From Solirubrobacter deserti (GTDB lineage: Bacteria > Actinomycetota > Thermoleophilia > Solirubrobacterales > Solirubrobacteraceae), in contig NZ_QPKJ02000001.1 in the NCBI RefSeq assembly GCF_003344625.1, positions 496,001 to 560,000 on the forward strand: a stretch of 64,000 nucleotides of DNA, given 5' to 3'. Position 1 is the first letter of the stretch. Every line of letters starts with the position of its first letter. Below are positions 54,432 to 62,877 of the stretch, piece by piece. Below the pieces are notes generated by a model, which worked only from the letters and a program-made list of their open reading frames with translations, ran no database searches and had not been told where the DNA came from. The translations under genes and the position numbers were made by a program.

Positions 54432-54863
54432 CTAGGCCGCGCTCACCACGGCGTCGATCGTCACCGCGCCGCGGGCGCGCGCGACGGACACGCGGTGGTG
54501 GCCGTCCACGACGGCGTAGCCCGACGACGTCCGCACGACGCTGATCGGCGGGATCACCTCGCCGCGCTGCTCCGCGACCCACAACCGCTCCCAGCGCGCG
54601 CGGGTGCGCTTGCCGGCGGGGCGGAAGGCGGCGTCGAACTGCGTCGCGCGGTGCGGCTCCACGGTGGCGTGGATCGCCTCGACCGGGATCTCCTTGACCG
54701 AGGCCAGAGGAGACGGCGCGCGGTTGAGCGTGGAGTGAACCGGCAGGCGGGCACGGTCGACGCAACGACGGCGCAGGCGGACGGCCAGGGCGTGACGGCG
54801 GGACGCGCGGGAGGCGCGGTCGAACGCGCGCTGCGCGTCCATGTGGGGGTTACCGGTGAGCAT
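54432..54863 (-). CDS. ParB-like nuclease domain protein
   Basis: This is a 143-residue protein with a basic helical N-terminus (ASRRHALAVRLRRR) and a ParB/Srx-like domain (VKEIPVEAIHAT; VIPPISVVRTSSGYAVVDGHHRVSVARARG). The VVDGHHRVSVA motif corresponds to the GxxRxxA nucleotide-binding box of the ParB fold. Such solitary proteins are not chromosome-partition ParB and may be CTP or ATP-dependent enzymes (inference). It starts within the end of the LacI gene, or at ATG 54843 just after it, and would share its promoter. Confidence 0.72.
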   Translation of the reverse strand: MLTGNPHMDAQRAFDRASRASRRHALAVRLRRRCVDRARLPVHSTLNRAPSPLASVKEIPVEAIHATVEPHRATQFDAAFRPAGKRTRARWERLWVAEQRGEVIPPISVVRTSSGYAVVDGHHRVSVARARGAVTIDAVVSAA

Positions 54864-55902
54864 GGGGAGGAATGGGAGCTGTGGTTGAGCGGGGGATGAA
54901 CTCGGCGGGGAGGAGGACCGAGGCTTGCGGGGCCGCCTTGTCGAGCAGGAGGCGAAGCGCCGTGGCGCCCTTCTCCTGGTGCGGCTGGCGAACGGTGGTG
55001 AGGCCGGCGTGGACGGCGTCGGGGATGTCGTCGAAGCCGGTGACGGACAGCTGGGTGGGGACCTCGACGCCGCGCTCGGCGGCGGCGTCCAGGACGCCGA
55101 GGGCGAGCACGTCCGAGCTGCAGAGGATCGCGGTCGGGCGGTCGCCGCGATCGAGGAGCTTGCCGCCGGCGACGCGGCCGGTGGGACGGCCGAAGCCGGG
55201 TGCGGAGGCCAGGGCCACGCCGCTCCACGCGACGCCGGCCGGCTCGAGCGCCTCACGCCAGCCCGTCAGCCGTTCGCGGATGTCGTGGTACTCGAGCGTG
55301 ACGAGCGCCTGGTCGGCGCTGGCGTCGGGCTCGTCGCCGCCCATCACGATGCCGAACCGGCGGTGTCCGAGCGCGAGCAGGTGCTCGGCGGTCGTGCGGG
55401 CGGCGGCACGGTCCTCGACGTTGACCGTCAGCGGCGCCTCAGTCGGGTCGTGGTCGACCAGGACGAACGGGAGCTGGCGGTCGCGGATGGCTCGCAGCCG
55501 CGGATCGTCGTGGCCCATGCTGTAGACGACGAACCCGTCGACCAGCGCGGTCCTGACCAACGCGTCGTCCCGGCCCGCGATGCGCGGGACGAGCGCCATC
55601 CCGAGCTCCTGCTGCTCGCACACCATCGCCACGCCGGTGAACAGCTGCACGGCGGCCGGATCGGAGAACGCCACGGTCAAGGGCGCGTCGAACATCACGC
55701 CGATCGAGCCCGTCCGGCCGCGGCTGAGCGTGCGCGCCACCGGGTCCGGCCCGGCGTAGCCGAGCTCCCGCGCCTTGGCCAGCACGCGCTCGCGCAGCTC
55801 GGGCGAGAGCTGGTCCGGACGGTTGAACGCGTTCGACACCGTCATGCGCGAAACGCTGAGCGCTTCGGCGATCGTGGCGAGTGTGGGGCGGGTGGCTGAC
55901 AT
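54850..55902 (-). CDS. LacI-family transcriptional regulator
   Basis: This is a 350-residue repressor-type protein. The helix-turn-helix is TLATIAEALSVSRMTVSNAF (7-26), followed by the hinge LSRGRTGSIGV and a periplasmic-binding-protein-like effector domain (AILCSSDVLALGVLDAAAERG, VTGFDDIPDAVHAGLTTVRQP). The ligand is probably a sugar or nucleoside, but no metabolic operon lies beside it. A perfect 33-bp palindrome covers its start codon, which implies autoregulation. Confidence 0.92.
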   Translation of the reverse strand: MSATRPTLATIAEALSVSRMTVSNAFNRPDQLSPELRERVLAKARELGYAGPDPVARTLSRGRTGSIGVMFDAPLTVAFSDPAAVQLFTGVAMVCEQQELGMALVPRIAGRDDALVRTALVDGFVVYSMGHDDPRLRAIRDRQLPFVLVDHDPTEAPLTVNVEDRAAARTTAEHLLALGHRRFGIVMGGDEPDASADQALVTLEYHDIRERLTGWREALEPAGVAWSGVALASAPGFGRPTGRVAGGKLLDRGDRPTAILCSSDVLALGVLDAAAERGVEVPTQLSVTGFDDIPDAVHAGLTTVRQPHQEKGATALRLLLDKAAPQASVLLPAEFIPRSTTAPIPPHAHR

Positions 55903-55933
55903 CTATACCGGTAAAGACTTTACCGGTATAGAT
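55901..55933. promoter_or_regulatory. Perfect 33-bp palindromic operator at the LacI gene start
   Basis: ATCTATACCGGTAAAG, a central A at 55917, then CTTTACCGGTATAGAT: 16-base arms with no mismatch. Each arm contains TACCGGTA, itself a palindrome, so the site can be read as two tandem operators 17 bp apart. It begins inside the regulator's start codon (ATG at 55902 on the minus strand) and fills almost the whole 38-bp gap upstream. Confidence 0.85.
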
Positions 55934-55940
55934 CGGCTTG

Positions 55941-56528
55941 TCAAGTCGGAACTGGAGCGGGAGCCCGAAAGGTCGGGATCATCAGCTGCAACAGCGGGCC
56001 GATCGACAGCGCGTAGACGATGGTGCCGAGCCCCACGGTGCCGCCCAGCGCGAAGCCCGCGGCCATCACGGACAGCTCGATCGTGGTCCGGACCTTGCCG
56101 ACCGACGCGCCGGTCACCCGGACGAACCCGGTCATCAGCCCGTCACGGGCGCCCGGCCCGAAGTTCGCGCCCAGGTAGGCGGCGCCGGCGACGGCGTTCA
56201 GACCCACGCCCGCGGCGAGCATCAGCACCTGCACGAGCAGGCCCTCGCCCTCGGGGATGAGCGCGAGGCCGAGGTCGGCGGCAAGCCCGACGACGATCAC
56301 GTTCGAGATCGTCCCGAGACCCGGCTTCTGCCGCAGCGGGATCCACAGCAGCAGCACCAACACGCTGGTGACGATCACGACCGTGCCGAAGCTCAGGCCC
56401 GTGTGCTTGGCCACGCCCTCGTGGAAGACGTCCCACGGGCCGAGGCCGAGCAGCGCCTGCACCTGCAGCGCCATGCTCAGCCCGTAGAGGAGCAATCCGG
56501 CGTAGAGCTGCACGAGTCGACGGGTCAT
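55941..56528 (-). CDS. YczE-like integral membrane protein
   Basis: This is a 195-residue protein with about five to six membrane helices (VQLYAGLLLYGLSMALQVQ, VVIVTSVLVLLLWIPL, VQVLMLAAGVGLNAVAGAAYLGANFGPGARDGLM). The GLGPWDVFHEG and GPGARDGLMTGF motifs are typical of the YczE/DUF161-like group. Function unknown; in several genomes it is controlled by a divergent MocR regulator (YczR), exactly the arrangement here. ATG 56528 is preferred because a regulator-type direct repeat covers the sequence just upstream; an ATG at 56555 would add 9 residues. Confidence 0.82.
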   Translation of the reverse strand: MTRRLVQLYAGLLLYGLSMALQVQALLGLGPWDVFHEGVAKHTGLSFGTVVIVTSVLVLLLWIPLRQKPGLGTISNVIVVGLAADLGLALIPEGEGLLVQVLMLAAGVGLNAVAGAAYLGANFGPGARDGLMTGFVRVTGASVGKVRTTIELSVMAAGFALGGTVGLGTIVYALSIGPLLQLMIPTFRAPAPVPT

Positions 56529-56593
56529 GGACCGCATGATCGGGCGAAGTGGCATTGAAATCCATAGCCAATCGTGAGAAAGTGGACCGCATG
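56528..56593. promoter_or_regulatory. Direct 11-bp repeats between the yczE-like and MocR genes
   Basis: TGGACCGCATG occurs at 56528-56538 and 56583-56593, 55 bp apart (about five helical turns). MocR-type regulators usually bind spaced direct repeats, so this pair is a good candidate site controlling the yczE-like gene and possibly the regulator itself. Confidence 0.55.
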
Positions 56594-56646
56594 GCGTGTG
56601 ACAGTGGCTCTCGGCAAGAAGCCGGTACGACCGCGGAGGGAGCCGC

Positions 56647-58089
56647 GTGACCGCTGACCGCGGCCTCTCCGGCCCGCACCTGGCCCGGCTGCTGGGCGAG
56701 TGGCGCTCTGGTGGTCCTGCCTACGCCGCGCTTGCCCGCGCGCTGCGGCTGCTCGTCCTCGACGGCCGCCTGCCTTTGCGCACGCGCGTGCCCGGGGAGC
56801 GCGAGCTCGCCGAGGCGCTCGGGGTGAGCCGTACCACCGCGACGGCCGCCTACGCCGCGCTGCGCGAGGAGGGCTTCCTGGCCAGCCGGCGCGGCGCGGG
56901 CTCGTGGACGCGCCTACCCGCCGACCCCGGCGCCGCGCCCGGACCGCAGCCGTCCACCGGCGACGACGTCATCGACCTCAGCTGCGCCGCGACCGCCGCT
57001 CCCGAGCGCGACCTGCACGCCGCGCTCGCGACGGCCACCGCCGAGCTCCCGCGCCACCTGCCCGGCCCGGGCTACGACGCCGCGGGCCTCCCGGTCCTGC
57101 GCGAGGCGATCGCGGCGCACCTCACCCGCCTCGGCACGCCGACCACCCCCGACCAGATCCTCGTCACGGCCGGCGCGCTGCACGCGCTCACGCTGCTGCT
57201 GCGCGTGCTCTCGGGCCCGGGCGACCGTGTCGTCGTCGAGCACCCGACCTACGCCGCGGCCCTCGACGCCGTTCGCGCGTCCGGCGCCCGCCCCGTCCCG
57301 GTGCCCATGCTCCACGACGGGTGGGACCTGGAGATGCTGGCGGCGACGTTCCGCCAGGCCGCGCCCGGCCTCGCCTACCTGATCGCCGACCACCAGAACC
57401 CGACCGGTCTCTCCATGTCCCAGCCGGATCGCGAGCAGCTGGTCCGCCTGGCCCGCGCCACCCGCACGCCGCTCGTGGTCGACGAGGCGATCGTCGGCTT
57501 GCACCTGGACGCGCCGCCCGAGCGCTCGGTCGCCGCGCTCGACGAGCCGGGCGAGACCGTGATCACGATCGGCTCGATGAGCAAGACGTTCTGGGCCGGC
57601 CTGCGGATCGGCTGGGTGCGCGCGAACCCGTCGCTGATCGCCCGCCTGGCCGCCGCCCGCGCCGCGCTCGACATCTCCAGCCCGGTACTGGAGCAGCTGA
57701 TGGCGGTCGCCCTGCTGGAAGGCGCCGAGTCGATCCTCGAACGCCAGCGCGAGGCCGCCCGCGCGCGCCGCGGCGCCCTGCTCGACGCGCTGCGCACGCA
57801 GCTTCCCGAGTGGCGCTTCGCGACGCCGCCCGGCGGCCTGTGCCTGTGGGTCGAGCTCGACGCGCCCCGCTCGACCGCGCTCGCGGCCCTCGCCGACCGC
57901 CACGGCGTGCGGCTGGGCGCGGGGCCCCGGTTCGGTGTCGACGGGGCCTTCGAGCGCTACGTCCGCATCCCGTACTCGCTGCCGCCCGACACCCTGCGCG
58001 ACGTCGTCGACCGGCTCGCGCTCGCCTGGCGCGGGGTCACCGCGGGGGCTGTGCCCGCCGCGGAGCCCGCCCCGGCGCTTGTGGCCTGA
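56647..58089 (+). CDS. MocR/GntR-family regulator with aminotransferase domain (YczR-like)
   Basis: This is a 480-residue protein. A winged-helix GntR domain (RVPGERELAEALGVSRTTAT, residues about 47-66) is fused through a linker (80-110) to a class I aminotransferase-like domain. The PLP Lys is Lys313 in IGSMSKTFWAGLRIGW; DHQNPTGLSM and VDEAIVG supply further PLP contacts. MocR regulators sense PLP and amines. GTG 56647 is used. It is divergent from the YczE-like membrane protein, its likely target. Confidence 0.9.
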   Translation: MTADRGLSGPHLARLLGEWRSGGPAYAALARALRLLVLDGRLPLRTRVPGERELAEALGVSRTTATAAYAALREEGFLASRRGAGSWTRLPADPGAAPGPQPSTGDDVIDLSCAATAAPERDLHAALATATAELPRHLPGPGYDAAGLPVLREAIAAHLTRLGTPTTPDQILVTAGALHALTLLLRVLSGPGDRVVVEHPTYAAALDAVRASGARPVPVPMLHDGWDLEMLAATFRQAAPGLAYLIADHQNPTGLSMSQPDREQLVRLARATRTPLVVDEAIVGLHLDAPPERSVAALDEPGETVITIGSMSKTFWAGLRIGWVRANPSLIARLAAARAALDISSPVLEQLMAVALLEGAESILERQREAARARRGALLDALRTQLPEWRFATPPGGLCLWVELDAPRSTALAALADRHGVRLGAGPRFGVDGAFERYVRIPYSLPPDTLRDVVDRLALAWRGVTAGAVPAAEPAPALVA

Positions 58090-58198
58090 CGCCCGCCACG
58101 AGGCGCATCGCAACGGACGTTCCAGCGCTGGGCGCGATAGGAGCCCCGCGCCGGTCGCGTTCGGGACGGCGTCAATCAGCGCCGGCGCGCGAGCAGCG

Positions 58199-60979
58199 TC
58201 ACGCGCCGAACATCTCCGGCGCGAGCGCCTCGCGCGAGGACACGCCGAGCTTGCGGTACACGTTGCCGAGGTGAAACTGGACGGCCTTGACCGTCACAAA
58301 CAACGCCTGAGCGATCTCGCGGTTCGTCATCCCATCGGCGGCCATGGCGGCAACGCGCTGCTCGGACGGCGTCAGCGCGTCGCGCCCGCTGGTTGCGCGG
58401 CGTCGCGGGTGCGCTCCGGACGCGCGCAGCTCGTCCGCGGCTTGCTCGGCGAGCCGTCGCGCGCCGAAGCGCTGCGCCTGGTCGAGCCCTTCGCGCAGCG
58501 GCCCGCGCGCCTCGCGCCGGTGCCCCGCGCGGCGCAGCGCGGCGCCCAGGTCGACGAGCGCGCGGCAGTGCTCGAGCGCGGCAGGCGACTCGGCGAGGAT
58601 CGCGACGGCCGCTCGCAGCCGCTCGACGTCGCCCTCGACCAAGCCGGCCGCGCGCTGCGCGACGCCGATCGGACGTGGCGCGCCGAAGCGCTCGGCCAGC
58701 GCCAGCTCCTCGCCCACGAGCTCGCGCGCCCGCTCCGCGTCGCCGAGCTGCGCGGCCGCGAGCGCGGCGCCCGAGCGCCAAGCCGCGCAGCTCGGGTTCG
58801 GGATGCGGGCGGCGCGCGTGATCGCACCGACGCTGAGGAAGTGCTCGAGCGCCTCGGAGGGACGGCTGCGGGCAAGGGCGAGCCGGCCGGAGGCCTCGAG
58901 CACGAGCCCGTAGGACGCGGATTCGCGCATGGCCTCGACCGCCGGCAGCCTGAGCGCGCGTTCGGCGCCGGTGAGATCGCCGGCGTCGAGGCGGGCCCAC
59001 GCCAGCTGGCCGGCAGCCGCGGGCAGATGGAGCCGCCAGCCGAACCGCTGGAAGCCGATCGCCTCCTCGCAGTCGGCGATCGCGTCCGCCAGCCGCCCGC
59101 GGTGGTAGTCGGTGAAGTGCTTGGCGTAGATCGCGGAGGCGTAGCCGTGCACCGACCCACGGCGGCGCGACTCGTCGAGCAGGCACGCGACGATCTGCTC
59201 GTAGTCGTCGAAGGCATCACACCACCCGAGCGCGGCGAGCGGCGCGCTCACGCTCCAGTCCTCGGGCCCGTAGTCGCGCAGCAGTAGGCCGTCGGACCAC
59301 GCTTGGCGGGCCATCGCCGCGACCTCGTGATGCGGCTCGCCCGCGAAGGCCAGCATGTCGGACATCTGCGCGAGCAGCGCGCGTTGCGCGGGCGTCTCGC
59401 CGGTGATGCTCGGCATCAGCGCTCGCAACGCTGCCATCGCGCGGGCGCGCAACGACACGTCGAGCCGCGCCGCCGCGGCCAGCTCGGCGACGAGCGCGAG
59501 CCGCGACTCGCGGTCGTCGACCTCCTCGAGCGCGAGCTGGACCGCCTCGGCCGCTTCCGGGCTCCGGCCGAGCAGGGTGAGCGCGGACGCGAGCTCGCGC
59601 GTGAGGTGCGCGCGCTCGCGCACGTCGGACGTCACCGCGATCGCGGCCCGGAACGTGTCCGGGGCGCCCGGAGCGCCGCAAGCGGCCTGGGCGCGGCCGA
59701 GCTCGGCCAGAACCGAGGCGCGGTCAGGCGGCGCCGGCGGCTCCTCCAATGCGCGCGTGAGCAGCGTTGCGGCGGCTGCGGGTGCGCCTTCGCCGACGGC
59801 ATCGCGGGCGGCGGCCCGAAGGGTGTCGACCACCCACGCCCGGCCTTCACGGCCTGCACGCAACAGCTGGGCGGCGACTTGCGCGTCGGCCGCGCCCTCC
59901 ACGCGCAGGCGCTCGGCGGCAGTGAGGTGCAGCGCCGCCGAGCGGACAGGACCGAGCGTCTCGTAGACGGCGGCGCGCAGCAGCGGATGCGCGAACGTCA
60001 GGCGGTCACCGCCCTGCAACAGCCGTACAGCGATCAGCGCGTCCGCGGCGGCGCGCGCAGCGGCGAGGTCGAGCCCGGCCAGCGCGCGGGCGAGCCGGAG
60101 CGGCGCGCGGTCGCCAAGCACCGCGGCGGCCTCGGCGAGCGCGGTGGCCTCGGCCGGCAGCGCGCGCAGACGCAGGCGCACCCATCGCACGACCGCGTCA
60201 GGGGCGAGCGCCTCGACGCGCGCCGCGGTCGGGTCGTCGCCGACGGCGTCGAGCAGGACGCGGAGCAGGAACGGGTTGCCGCCGGTGGCGGCGGCGCAGG
60301 CGTCGGTCAGCTGGGCGTCAGCAGAGGGGAAGCGCTCGCGCACCAACAGCTCGACCGCCCGCAGGCTCAGGTTCTCGAGCCGGACGGGGTCAGCGGCGAG
60401 CTGCAGCAGCTCGGGCGGCGCTCCCGGCTCGCCCGGGCGGGCCGCCATGAGCACGGCCACCGGCTGCTCGTCCAACCGCCGCACGAGGTAGTCCAAGAAG
60501 CGCAGCGAGGGCACGTCGGCCCAGTGCGCGTCGTCGACGAGCAGGCAGAGCGGCCGCGCCTCGGCGAGGTCCTGGACGATCCACGACAGCCCGTGCAGGA
60601 GCCCGAACGTGCTGTGTGTCTCTCCACTGACACAGGCCGTCTCGAACAGGTGACGCGCGAGCCCGCCGGCGCCGGCGAGCAGGCGATCACGATCGGCGGC
60701 GACCGGACCGTCGAGCAATTGACGCACGAGGCCGAACGGCAGCTCGCGCTCCAGCGCTCCGCCACGAGCCGTGAGGCAGCGGAGGCCGTGGGCCTCGGCC
60801 CGCGCCCGGGCGGCCGTCAGCAGCGTCGTTTTGCCGGTGCCGGCGAAGCCTTCGACGAAGCTCAGAGAACCCTGCCCGACGGCGACCGCCGCGAGCCGCT
60901 GTTCGATCTGCGACAGCTCCCCTTCGCGTTCAAGCAACGTCACGGAGCCAGGCAACCAGAACGTTGGATGGGAGTCCAA
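58199..60979 (-). CDS. LuxR-family regulator with AAA ATPase domain (LAL type)
   Basis: This is a 926-residue protein. N-terminal P-loop ATPase: GFAGTGKTT at 44-52 and Walker B LCLLVDDAHWAD near 145. A long helical TPR-like middle (about 350-840) is rich in Ala, Glu and Arg. The C-terminal LuxR helix-turn-helix reads LTPSEQRVAAMAADGMTN followed by IAQALFVTVKAVQFHLGNVYRKLGV. Proteins of this type are signal-integrating transcription activators (MalT/LAL group). It is divergent from the MopE-like gene by 59 bp and may control it and the following genes. Confidence 0.92.
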   Translation of the reverse strand: MDSHPTFWLPGSVTLLEREGELSQIEQRLAAVAVGQGSLSFVEGFAGTGKTTLLTAARARAEAHGLRCLTARGGALERELPFGLVRQLLDGPVAADRDRLLAGAGGLARHLFETACVSGETHSTFGLLHGLSWIVQDLAEARPLCLLVDDAHWADVPSLRFLDYLVRRLDEQPVAVLMAARPGEPGAPPELLQLAADPVRLENLSLRAVELLVRERFPSADAQLTDACAAATGGNPFLLRVLLDAVGDDPTAARVEALAPDAVVRWVRLRLRALPAEATALAEAAAVLGDRAPLRLARALAGLDLAAARAAADALIAVRLLQGGDRLTFAHPLLRAAVYETLGPVRSAALHLTAAERLRVEGAADAQVAAQLLRAGREGRAWVVDTLRAAARDAVGEGAPAAAATLLTRALEEPPAPPDRASVLAELGRAQAACGAPGAPDTFRAAIAVTSDVRERAHLTRELASALTLLGRSPEAAEAVQLALEEVDDRESRLALVAELAAAARLDVSLRARAMAALRALMPSITGETPAQRALLAQMSDMLAFAGEPHHEVAAMARQAWSDGLLLRDYGPEDWSVSAPLAALGWCDAFDDYEQIVACLLDESRRRGSVHGYASAIYAKHFTDYHRGRLADAIADCEEAIGFQRFGWRLHLPAAAGQLAWARLDAGDLTGAERALRLPAVEAMRESASYGLVLEASGRLALARSRPSEALEHFLSVGAITRAARIPNPSCAAWRSGAALAAAQLGDAERARELVGEELALAERFGAPRPIGVAQRAAGLVEGDVERLRAAVAILAESPAALEHCRALVDLGAALRRAGHRREARGPLREGLDQAQRFGARRLAEQAADELRASGAHPRRRATSGRDALTPSEQRVAAMAADGMTNREIAQALFVTVKAVQFHLGNVYRKLGVSSREALAPEMFGA

Positions 60980-61038
60980 TGAAACCCTAGGTGGGGGGGT
61001 CCAGTGACTTCGCCAAAAGCCGTCCTTACGGTCGCCGG

Positions 61039-62877
61039 ATGCTTCGCCGCCTTCCCGTCATCGCCGTGTTGCTCCTGCTGTCCTTGAACGCGACCGCGCG
61101 TGCCGGGACCATCACCGTGCGGTCCGACCCGCCCGGAGCCGGCACGATCACCGGTGACGCCTACGTGTACTCGCCCAGGGGCGGCGGCTCGTGGAGTCGG
61201 GTCCTGAACTGCGGGATCACCTGCACGGCCCCCCTCTCCACCGTGCACGTGTGCACCGGCCCGGAGGATGACCGAACCTGCCAGGACGAGCCGACCGCTG
61301 TCCGGATGCGCGCGGCCGCCAAGGCCGGATGGACGTTCAACTCCTGGAGCGGATGCGTCGTGCGCTCGGACGGCTACTGCCACACCGACGGCGGGGAGGA
61401 GTCAACGCTCGACGTCATCGCCCGGTTCACCGACACCGGGGCGCCAGACGTGGAGCTGGCGCCCCAGGCGCCGGGTGACCGGCTGGCGTCGCAGCCGTGG
61501 CGCTTCACCGCGACGGCGAGCGACAACTCCGGAGCCGTCAGCGTGACGTTCGCGGTCGGCGACCGCACCATCACCGATCCGCACCCGCCGTTCGACGCCG
61601 AGTTCATCGGCTTCGACGCGCCCTCGGTGGTCGTGACCGCGACGGCGTCCGACGCGGCAGGCAACTCCCGCGTGTCGAGTCAGACGTACCTCGTCGACCG
61701 CACACCGCCGGCCGTGAGCATCGTCCGCGGGCCGGCGCTGTCGGCGACCGGCACCGCTGAGGTCGTCTTCGCCTACGACGACAAGGAGGCGGCGGCGGTC
61801 CGTTGCCGCATCGACGCGGACCCGTACGACGCGTGCACGAGCCTGAGCCAGCGCACGCACCGGGCCGAACGCATCGCCGACGGCGAGCACGTCTTCGAGG
61901 TGGCGGCCGAGGACGCGTACGGCAACGTGCGGGTCGCCCGGCACACGTTCCGCGTCGACACGACGCCGCCGGAGACGGCGATCCCGGTCGGGCACGGCCA
62001 CGGCATCGAGACCAGCCAGACCGACGCGTACTTCGAGTTCGCCAGCAGCGAGGCCGGGCGCTTCGAGTGCCGCCTGGACACGGCGCCGTTCGCGGCGTGC
62101 GCGGCCAAGCTGACGTTGAGCGGCCTCGCCGATGGTCCGCACACGCTCGAGGTCCGGGCCGTGGACGTCGCGGGCCATCGCGATCCCACGCCGGCCACGC
62201 GCACGTGGACGATCACCGCCGACCTCGACCGGGACGGCTTCCGCGCCGGCCAGGACTGCGACGACGCCGATCCGGCGGTGCACCCGTCCGCGCCGGAGGT
62301 CCCCGCCAACGGGCGCGACGAGAACTGCGACGGCGTCGACACGCAGGCGCCGCCGGCGCCGCCGCCTCCGCCGCCCAGCCGTGACCGTGACGAGGACGGC
62401 TACAACGTCCCGCAGGACTGCGACGACGCCGACGCCACCGTCAACCCGGGCGCCCGCGACGCCCCGGGCGACGCCGCGGACGAGGACTGCAGCGGCTCGC
62501 CCGAGCCGTGGCCGGTGCTGCGCTCGTACGTGCGCATGCCGGTGCAGTGGGCCGCGCGCGATCCGCGCTCGAACGTGCTGCGCCTGGAGCTCACCGACCT
62601 CCCGCGCGGGACGGTGGTGACGGTGTCGTGCGCAAGCCGCAAGCGCGGCGTCTGTCCGTACAAGAGCCGCCGCCACACGGCCGCGCGGGCCGGCACGCTG
62701 GTCGTGCGCAAGCCGTTCGGGGCGCGCCGGCTTCCGGCGGGGACGCGGATCGAGATTACGGCGCAGCCGCGGGAGGCGATCGGTCTCGTGGTGAGCTTCG
62801 TGCTGCGTGCGGGTGCGGTGCCCAAGCGCACCGAGCGCTGCCTGGCACCGGGCGCGACGAAGCCGAGCGCGTGTTGA
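61039..62877 (+). CDS. Exported protein with Ig-like modules and MopE-type metal-binding repeats
   Basis: This is a 612-residue protein with a signal peptide (1-22, LLLLSLNATARA). Residues about 25-135 hold six or more cysteines; 140-390 form three Ig/bacterial-surface-like modules (APDVELAPQAPGDRLAS, TPPAVSIVRGPALS, DTTPPETAIPVGHG). Two MopE-type repeats follow (about 395-435 and 448-489), each with DxDxDG, QDCDDADP or QDCDDADA and a closing EDC/ENCDG, known to bind copper or calcium. A Pro-rich spacer separates them. ATG 61039 is chosen for the signal peptide. Confidence 0.85.
   Translation: MLRRLPVIAVLLLLSLNATARAGTITVRSDPPGAGTITGDAYVYSPRGGGSWSRVLNCGITCTAPLSTVHVCTGPEDDRTCQDEPTAVRMRAAAKAGWTFNSWSGCVVRSDGYCHTDGGEESTLDVIARFTDTGAPDVELAPQAPGDRLASQPWRFTATASDNSGAVSVTFAVGDRTITDPHPPFDAEFIGFDAPSVVVTATASDAAGNSRVSSQTYLVDRTPPAVSIVRGPALSATGTAEVVFAYDDKEAAAVRCRIDADPYDACTSLSQRTHRAERIADGEHVFEVAAEDAYGNVRVARHTFRVDTTPPETAIPVGHGHGIETSQTDAYFEFASSEAGRFECRLDTAPFAACAAKLTLSGLADGPHTLEVRAVDVAGHRDPTPATRTWTITADLDRDGFRAGQDCDDADPAVHPSAPEVPANGRDENCDGVDTQAPPAPPPPPPSRDRDEDGYNVPQDCDDADATVNPGARDAPGDAADEDCSGSPEPWPVLRSYVRMPVQWAARDPRSNVLRLELTDLPRGTVVTVSCASRKRGVCPYKSRRHTAARAGTLVVRKPFGARRLPAGTRIEITAQPREAIGLVVSFVLRAGAVPKRTERCLAPGATKPSAC

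Noticed and set aside
58090..58198. Intergenic stretch between the convergent MocR and LAL genes
   Set aside because: I looked for a terminator hairpin or small gene and saw nothing convincing.
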